Assembly (NCBI GenBank): GCA_012798235.1 | Contig: JAAZNP010000010.1 | Location: 1 to 18,170 of the forward strand | Origin: Parcubacteria group bacterium | GTDB taxonomy: Bacteria > Patescibacteriota > Minisyncoccia > UBA6257 | Length of the DNA stretch: 18,170 nucleotides | Direction: 5' to 3' | Shown here: piece by piece, positions 14,509 through 18,170 of the stretch | Numbering within the stretch: position 1 is the first letter of the stretch | How the letters are laid out: every line of letters starts with the position of its first letter | Program-made: the position numbers and the translations under genes | The notes under the pieces: model-generated | What the model was told of the DNA's origin: nothing | The model's input: only the letters and a program-made list of their open reading frames with translations | The model's database searches: none

Positions 14509-15526
14509 ATTCTTCAATTATTTCTTCTAGATTGCCTTCGAGAATATGATTAATATTGTGCCAGGATTTTTTTAAACGATGGTCAGTAATGCGGTCTTGA
14601 GGGAAGTTATAAGTTCGAATTTTTTCTGCTCTTTCGGCGCGACCGATCTGGTCGCGTCTTTCTTTTGTAATTTGATTCAATTGTTTTTCTTGTTCTATTT
14701 GCCAAAGTTGATTTTTTAAAATTTCTAAAGCCTTTTCGCGATTTTGTTTTTGATAACGTTCACTTTGGCAAGAAATAATTAAACCTGTTGGTTTGTGATA
14801 TAACCTGACCGCGGTTTCTACTTTTTGTACATTTTGGCCGCCGGGGCCCGAAGAACGATAAAAAGTTTCTTCAATATCTTCTGGCTTTAATTCAATAGTT
14901 ATACTTTCCATTTGAGGAAGTACAGCGACAGTGGCCGTGGAAGTATGCACCCGACCTGATTTTTCTGTTTCAGGTATTCTTTGCACACGATGAACTCCAC
15001 CTTCAAATTTTAAATTTGTATAAGCATCAGCAGAATCAATTTCTAATGTACCTTCCTTAAGACCACCAAGATTAGTAGTATTAATATTAATAATTTTTGT
15101 GGACCAATGGTTTTTTTGCGCATATTTTTCATACATGCGTAGTAAGTCATAAGCAAAAAGAGCTGCTTCCTCACCGCCAGTGCCAGGCCTAATTTCCAGA
15201 ATAACTCCTTTAATTTTTTGACTATTGTTTTCTTTGTCTTGAGCGGCTAATTTTTGAAGTAATTTTTGTTTATTTTCTTCATTTTTAGTAATTTCTTCCT
15301 CAGCTAATTTTAATAATTCATTATCTGTGGCAGTAGCCAGAATTTCTTGCGCCTCCTCTATTTTTTTATCGATTTTATTCAATTCTTTTAAGAGGAAAAT
15401 TTGATCATCTAATTCTTTCAAGCGACGAGAAGCATTTTCAAAATTGCCTGAATTTGAAAGAAACTCAGGGTCGCTGAGTTTCTGTAAAAGTTGTTCTTTT
15501 TCTTGAAGAAGTTTATTTAAATCCAT
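14483..15526 (-). CDS. prfA: Peptide chain release factor 1
   Basis: Recognises UAA and UAG in the ribosomal A site and triggers peptide release. The 347 residues are slightly shorter than the usual 355-360. The N-terminal coiled region is followed by RPGTGGEEAALFA (113-125). The anticodon-like PxT motif is PET (185-187, within RIPETEKSGRVHTS), which marks RF1 rather than RF2 (SPF). The catalytic GGQ is at 229-231 in SSGPGGQNVQK. It lies 9 nt after rpmE and is probably co-transcribed with it. Its end converges on ssb and overlaps it by 26 nt. Since UGA also terminates genes here, an RF2 gene must exist elsewhere. Confidence 0.96.
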   Translation of the reverse strand: MDLNKLLQEKEQLLQKLSDPEFLSNSGNFENASRRLKELDDQIFLLKELNKIDKKIEEAQEILATATDNELLKLAEEEITKNEENKQKLLQKLAAQDKENNSQKIKGVILEIRPGTGGEEAALFAYDLLRMYEKYAQKNHWSTKIININTTNLGGLKEGTLEIDSADAYTNLKFEGGVHRVQRIPETEKSGRVHTSTATVAVLPQMESITIELKPEDIEETFYRSSGPGGQNVQKVETAVRLYHKPTGLIISCQSERYQKQNREKALEILKNQLWQIEQEKQLNQITKERRDQIGRAERAEKIRTYNFPQDRITDHRLKKSWHNINHILEGNLEEIIEEFKKEYPQS

Positions 15527-15535
15527 AACTAAAGA

Positions 15536-15799
15536 TTATTTGGATTTTTTCTTCTTGCTGGCAATTTTTTTCTTTGTTTTTGTGGCTTTTAAAGCTTCAG
15601 TTTTTTTCAAGCGAGCTTCAAATTTTTGAACACGGCCAGCGGTATCGACAATTTTTGTTTGACCAGTATAGAAAGGATGGCATTGAGAGCAAATCTCGAC
15701 TTTCATCGATTCTACTGTAGAACCGACAGTAAATTTAGCTCCGCAGACACAAGTCGCTTCCGCTTGATCAAAATATTTTGGGTGAATGTCTTTTTTCAT
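15536..15799 (-). CDS. rpmE: 50S ribosomal protein bL31, zinc-binding type, with lysine-rich tail
   Basis: A large-subunit protein near the central protuberance. The ATG at 15799 gives 87 residues, starting MKKDIHPKYF. The alternative TTG at 15817 only adds MILLLS and is unlikely. Cys17, Cys19, Cys37 and Cys40 form the zinc-binding C+ set, and CHPFYTG (40-46) is diagnostic. After about residue 65 comes a Lys-rich tail absent from the E. coli protein, probably an rRNA-contacting extension. It is first in the rpmE-prfA operon, a common pairing. A predicted promoter has its -10 8 nt before the ATG, divergent from and almost touching that of rpsB. Confidence 0.94.
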   Translation of the reverse strand: MKKDIHPKYFDQAEATCVCGAKFTVGSTVESMKVEICSQCHPFYTGQTKIVDTAGRVQKFEARLKKTEALKATKTKKKIASKKKKSK

Positions 15800-15807
15800 A
15801 CTTAGTA

Positions 15808-15836
15808 ATAATATCAAAGATTATGATAAAAAGCAA
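15808..15836 (-). promoter_or_regulatory. Predicted promoter for rpmE-prfA
   Basis: On the minus strand, TTGCTT (15836-15831), 17 nt, then TATTAT (15813-15808). The ATG follows 8 nt later, implying an almost leaderless mRNA. The -35 matches that of rplY. Confidence 0.6.
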
Positions 15837-15839
15837 TAC

Positions 15840-15868
15840 TTGATTATCATCATTATTTATGGTAAATT
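15840..15868 (+). promoter_or_regulatory. Predicted promoter for rpsB-tsf (extended -10)
   Basis: TTGATT (15840-15845), 17 nt, TAAATT (15863-15868), with TG at 15860-15861. The leader would be about 11-12 nt. Only 3 nt separate its -35 from the -35 of the divergent rpmE promoter. Confidence 0.65.
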
Positions 15869-15886
15869 AAAACACAGTTATCAATT

Positions 15887-16606
15887 ATGAATAATATTAG
15901 TGAAGAAGATATTATTAAAGAAATGATGAAGGCTGGTTTGCATTTTGGGCATAAACAGACTTTTAATCATCCCAAGGCCAGCTATTTTATTGTAAAAAGT
16001 TATGACGTTATTAGTGGCATTGATTTAAAAGAAACCTTAAGGGCTTTACAAACCGCTTTGGATTTTATCAAAGAGATTGTAGGGAAGGAAGGGAAAATTT
16101 TATTTGTAGGAACAACTGCCGGAGCTAAACAATTAATTAAAGAACTAGCTCAGAAATATAATTATCCCTACGTTAATGAACGTTGGCTCGGAGGAACTTT
16201 GACTAATTTTAAAACTTTAGCCCAGAGAATTAAGGATTTAAAGAACCTCGAAGAGCAGCAAAAATCAGGAGCCTGGGAAAAATACACTAAAAAAGAAAAA
16301 CTTCAGCTAGAAAAAGAATTGAGCCAATTGCAAAAGAAATTTGCCGGTATTCGAACCCTAGAAAAACTACCTCAAGCAATTTTCATTGTTGATACTGGCT
16401 TAAATAAAATTGCCGTCAGGGAAGCGAAATTATTAAATATCCCTATTATTGGGATTCTGGATACTGATGATGACCCGACTATTATTAATTATCCTATTCC
16501 TGCTAATGACAGCGCTAAGTCTTCTATTAAATATATTCTAGAGAAGGTAGATGAGGCCATTAATGAAGGGATGAAAAATATGGCATCTCCTGAGATCAAT
16601 AAATAA
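15887..16606 (+). CDS. rpsB: 30S ribosomal protein uS2
   Basis: A small-subunit protein bound between the head and body of the 30S. The 239 residues are normal in length. The family blocks are LHFGHKQTFNHPKASYFI near the N-terminus, ILFVGTTAGAKQLIKELA, the diagnostic NERWLGGTLTNFKT, the coiled-coil excursion rich in Lys/Glu/Leu, and IIGILDTDDDP followed by YPIPANDSAKSS near the C-terminus. It starts the classical rpsB-tsf pair, with tsf 27 nt downstream. It is transcribed from a predicted extended -10 promoter that is back-to-back with that of rpmE. Confidence 0.97.
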   Translation: MNNISEEDIIKEMMKAGLHFGHKQTFNHPKASYFIVKSYDVISGIDLKETLRALQTALDFIKEIVGKEGKILFVGTTAGAKQLIKELAQKYNYPYVNERWLGGTLTNFKTLAQRIKDLKNLEEQQKSGAWEKYTKKEKLQLEKELSQLQKKFAGIRTLEKLPQAIFIVDTGLNKIAVREAKLLNIPIIGILDTDDDPTIINYPIPANDSAKSSIKYILEKVDEAINEGMKNMASPEINK

Positions 16607-16633
16607 TAATTACAAATTTAATTTATATAAATT

Positions 16634-17218
16634 ATGATTAGCGTTAATGATATTTCTCGCTTACGAGAAGAAACACAAGCTCCGGTAATGGAATGTAAAA
16701 AGGCTTTGGAAGAAGCCAAAGGTGATTTTGAAAAAGCCAAATTAATTCTCAAGAAAAAAGGAGAAATGAGAGCTGAGAAGAAACAAGCTAACGATACTCG
16801 TAGCGGTATTATTGATAGTTATATTCATGCCAATAATAAAGTTGGAGTAATTATTGAGTTACGTTGCGAAACTGATTCTGTTGCCAACAACCCCGACTTT
16901 AAATTATTGGCTCACGATTTAGCCATGCATATTGCTGCGATGGAACCTCAGTTTATTTCTCGCGAATCTATTGCTCCAGAAATGATAGAACAGAAAAAAA
17001 AGGAATACAGTAAAGAATTTGAGGAGACAAATAAACCCCAAGAGATTATTGATAAAATTATTCAAGGCAAATTAGATAAAGAATTTCAAGAAACCTGTTT
17101 ATTAGATCAGATCTTTATTAAAGATGAGACGAAAAAAATTGGTGATTTATTAAAAGAAGCTACAGCTAAATTTGGGGAGAAAATTGAAGTTGCTCATTTT
17201 TGTCGTTTGCAAATTTAA
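16634..17218 (+). CDS. tsf: Elongation factor Ts
   Basis: The nucleotide exchange factor for EF-Tu. Its 194 residues place it with the short EF-Ts forms (as in Thermus and chloroplasts) that lack part of the E. coli core. The N-terminal UBA-like domain reads LREETQAPVMECKKALEEAKGD (10-31), a family signature. The core shows ELRCETDSVANN (75-86). In most EF-Ts the TDFVA motif has a Phe (E. coli Phe81) that wedges into EF-Tu near the Mg site; here it is Ser82, one base away from Phe. The rest of the block is normal, so the gene looks functional but modified. The next gene begins 2 nt after its stop. Confidence 0.94.
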   Translation: MISVNDISRLREETQAPVMECKKALEEAKGDFEKAKLILKKKGEMRAEKKQANDTRSGIIDSYIHANNKVGVIIELRCETDSVANNPDFKLLAHDLAMHIAAMEPQFISRESIAPEMIEQKKKEYSKEFEETNKPQEIIDKIIQGKLDKEFQETCLLDQIFIKDETKKIGDLLKEATAKFGEKIEVAHFCRLQI

Positions 17219-17220
17219 TT

Positions 17221-17808
17221 ATGTATAATATTGTTCCTCCTTTATTACTTCTTTTGGGTCTTTTTGGTTTAATTATTCTCTTGCATAATAAACACCAAGG
17301 GGCAGAGGAGAAAGTTATTAAGAAATCTAGTTTTAATAAGGCGAAAAACAAGAGCAAGTGGAATAAAATTTTTAATAAAGGAAAAACAGATTTATTTAAA
17401 GAGAAAATAATAAGATTCTTTGAAAAATTATTAGTGAGGCTCAGGATAATAATTTTAAGGATTGACCAACTATTAGCCCGAGCGTTAGAAAAGATAAGAA
17501 TTCAAAAACAGCCGACAGAAGATAAAAAAATATTGCCCAAAATTACTAAGATTTCGAAATTATCTGTTTTGATTGATGAGAAACTTTCTAGTAATACGCT
17601 TGAGGAGCAAGAAAAAGAATTATTAATTACTTTACTTAAAGAAGATTTTAGTTCTGATTCTTTGATAAATTTAGCTCGACTTTATCTTTTTACGCAAGAT
17701 TTTTCTTCAGCGCGCTGGGCCTTACTTGAAGCCTACCACCTTGATAAAGACAATCCTATTATTCAAGATTTGTTATTTGAATTAAAAGAAAAAGAAACAC
17801 CTTCTTAA
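17221..17808 (+). CDS. Unrecognised membrane-anchored protein with possible TPR-like C-terminus
   Basis: I do not recognise a named family. From the ATG at 17221 it has 195 residues; a TTG at 17200 would extend it 7 codons into tsf but is less likely. One hydrophobic helix lies at about residues 4-22, followed by a very basic Lys-rich stretch to about residue 100. The positive charges just after the helix predict a cytoplasmic C-terminus. The last 75 residues look like one or two TPR-type helical hairpins: SLINLARLYLFTQDFSSARWALLEAYHLDKDNPII has the Ala/Tyr/Ala/Pro spacing of a TPR repeat. It follows tsf by 2 nt and is probably the last gene of the rpsB operon. Its function is unknown. Confidence 0.7.
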   Translation: MYNIVPPLLLLLGLFGLIILLHNKHQGAEEKVIKKSSFNKAKNKSKWNKIFNKGKTDLFKEKIIRFFEKLLVRLRIIILRIDQLLARALEKIRIQKQPTEDKKILPKITKISKLSVLIDEKLSSNTLEEQEKELLITLLKEDFSSDSLINLARLYLFTQDFSSARWALLEAYHLDKDNPIIQDLLFELKEKETPS

Positions 17809-17845
17809 CTTGATGAACTGAAAGCCAAAGTTTTGGCTTCCAATA

Positions 17846-17900
17846 GGAAAATACCTTGATAAAAATTAAATACATATTTTCCGGAGAGAACAACTGTTTT
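17846..17900 (+). repeat. Direct repeat copy 1 (55 bp)
   Basis: It differs from copy 2 at five positions plus one inserted C. GGAAAATA and TATTTTCC at either end of its first 37 bases can pair into an 8-bp stem. It contains TG-A-TAAAAA (hexamer 17860-17865), a weak extended -10, with CTTCCA 17 nt upstream. Confidence 0.75.
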
Positions 17901-17918
17901 ACTCGCCCCGCCACATTT

Positions 17919-18022
17919 GCCGAGATAGCTCAATTGGGCTTGAAGTAAAAGTATTTGCTTCAAGCGGGAAAATACCTTGATATAAATTAAATAAATATTT
18001 TCCCGGTGAGAGCAACAGTTTT
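17919..18022 (+). pseudogene. tRNA-Thr-like 5' half split in its D-loop by two hairpins
   Basis: GCCGAGATAGCTCAATTGG (17919-17937) reads as a tRNA acceptor strand, positions 8-9, D-stem GCTC and D-loop. After 67 bp made of two abutting hairpins (17938-18004), GG-TGA-GAGC (18005-18013) supplies the D-stem 3' strand. A, ACAGT and TTT follow, fitting position 26, an anticodon stem strand and the start of an anticodon loop. It stops there, at the first base of the intact tRNA-Thr. It has no 3' half in the window, so it is probably a remnant. The resemblance is by eye and could be partly fortuitous. Confidence 0.45.
17967..18022 (+). repeat. Direct repeat copy 2 (56 bp), ending at tRNA-Thr
   Basis: It starts 121 bp after copy 1 and ends on the base before tRNA-Thr. 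With G17966, its stem is 9 bp (GGGAAAATA/TATTTTCCC); the extra pair matches the inserted C relative to copy 1. It contains TG-A-TATAAA (hexamer 17981-17986), a good extended -10, with CTTCAA 17 nt upstream. It may serve as the tRNA promoter. Confidence 0.75.
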
Positions 18023-18094
18023 GCCGGAGTAGCTCAACGGTAGAGCAGCGCTTTTGTAAAGCGAAGGTTGGGGGTTCAAATCCTCTCTCCGGCT
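18023..18094 (+). tRNA. tRNA-Thr (anticodon UGU)
   Basis: The cloverleaf is complete: acceptor GCCGGAG/CTCCGGC with discriminator T18094, D-stem GCTC/GAGC, and T-loop TTCAAAT on a five-pair stem that includes two G-T pairs. Anticodon TGT is at 18055-18057. The outermost anticodon-stem pair (G18048-A18064) is mismatched. CCA is not encoded and must be added by the CCA enzyme. It is followed by tRNA-Tyr, the order seen in the E. coli thrU-tyrU-glyT-thrT-tufB cluster. Confidence 0.93.
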
Positions 18095-18114
18095 CTTACT
18101 TGAAAATACTAACT

Positions 18115-18170
18115 GGGCAGGTGGCGGAGTAGACAAACGCACGAGACTGTAAATCTCGCGGCCTTAGGCC
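18115..18170 (+). tRNA. tRNA-Tyr (anticodon GUA), 3' end cut by window
   Basis: Acceptor 5' strand GGGCAGG, U8 at 18122, 3-bp D-stem GCG/CGC, perfect anticodon stem CGAGA/TCTCG, and loop CTGTAAA with anticodon GTA at 18149-18151. The sequence then enters a G/C-rich variable arm (GGCC...GGCC), as expected for a class II tRNA-Tyr. The T-arm and acceptor 3' strand lie outside the window. Confidence 0.9.

Larger units (their letters stand above)
17809..18022. other. Repeat-rich spacer before the tRNA genes
   Basis: These 214 bases hold no credible ORF. In order: a hairpin with 8-bp arms AAGCCAAA-GT-TTTGGCTT (17822-17839), repeat copy 1, a short unique stretch, a tRNA-like 5' piece, a second hairpin with arms GCTTGAAG/CTTCAAGC (17938-17945 and 17958-17965), and repeat copy 2 abutting tRNA-Thr. 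No T-run terminator was found after the protein gene. Confidence 0.75.

Noticed and set aside
15800..15817. TTG start that would add MILLLS to bL31
   Set aside because: The family begins at the MKKDIHP ATG, and the extension would overlap the predicted -10 box.
17200..17220. Upstream TTG start for the gene after tsf
   Set aside because: It would overlap tsf by 19 nt, while the ATG at 17221 follows the tsf stop directly and starts just before the membrane helix.
17846..18022. CRISPR array
   Set aside because: Only two diverged copies, spaced 121 bp apart, with the second flanked by tRNA-like sequence. No cas genes are present.
17919..18022. Group I intron in a tRNA gene
   Set aside because: The insert is only 67 bp, lies in the D-loop rather than the anticodon loop, and no 3' half of the tRNA follows.

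Overview
The window is an A/T-rich, gene-dense stretch of bacterial chromosome. It looks like a member of the Candidate Phyla Radiation (Patescibacteria), possibly a Parcubacteria-like lineage. The reasons are compact core genes with short or overlapping junctions, a split transketolase, an archaeal-type class I aldolase, a zinc-type bS18, no bL9 beside bS18, and CPR-like cell-envelope proteins. The lineage is an inference, because no 16S gene or search result is available. The genetic code appears standard: about twenty genes end in UAA, two in UGA (both in ATGA overlaps), and none in UAG.

Layout on the + strand unless stated: (1) 1-1727, the 3' part of tyrS, a glutaredoxin-like gene and a SpoU/TrmH methyltransferase. 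(2) 1747-6518, a carbon-metabolism operon: gap, rpiB, rpe, both halves of transketolase, and a DhnA-type fructose-bisphosphate aldolase. (3) 6595-9546, rplY (bL25) overlapping a secreted coiled-coil/lytic-transglycosylase fusion, then twin hairpins, rpsR (bS18) and a YkuK-type RNase H-like gene, closed by a clear terminator. (4) 9599-12350, ftsK and a RodZ-like gene. (5) 12425-14508, recA, rpsF, a 132-bp inverted-repeat element and ssb. (6) 15799-14483 on the minus strand, rpmE and prfA, converging on ssb with a 26-bp overlap. (7) 15887-17808, rpsB, tsf and an unrecognised membrane/TPR-like gene. (8) 17809-18170, a repeat-rich spacer, tRNA-Thr(UGU) and the start of tRNA-Tyr(GUA).

The genes serve translation, pentose-phosphate/lower-glycolytic carbon flow, DNA recombination and segregation, and envelope shape or remodelling. 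No complete start has a recognisable Shine-Dalgarno sequence. Several promoters place their -10 box only 7-11 nt before the ATG, which suggests leaderless or nearly leaderless messages.

The least conventional parts are: a tRNA-Thr-like 5' half whose D-loop is split by two abutting hairpins, just before the intact tRNA-Thr; a 55-56-bp repeat pair there that may be tandem promoters; the perfect 20-bp inverted repeat between rpsF and ssb; a palindrome in the recA promoter; and substitutions at normally conserved positions in RecA loop L2, EF-Ts, ribulose-phosphate epimerase and RpiB. No phage, transposase, CRISPR array or toxin-antitoxin gene was seen.
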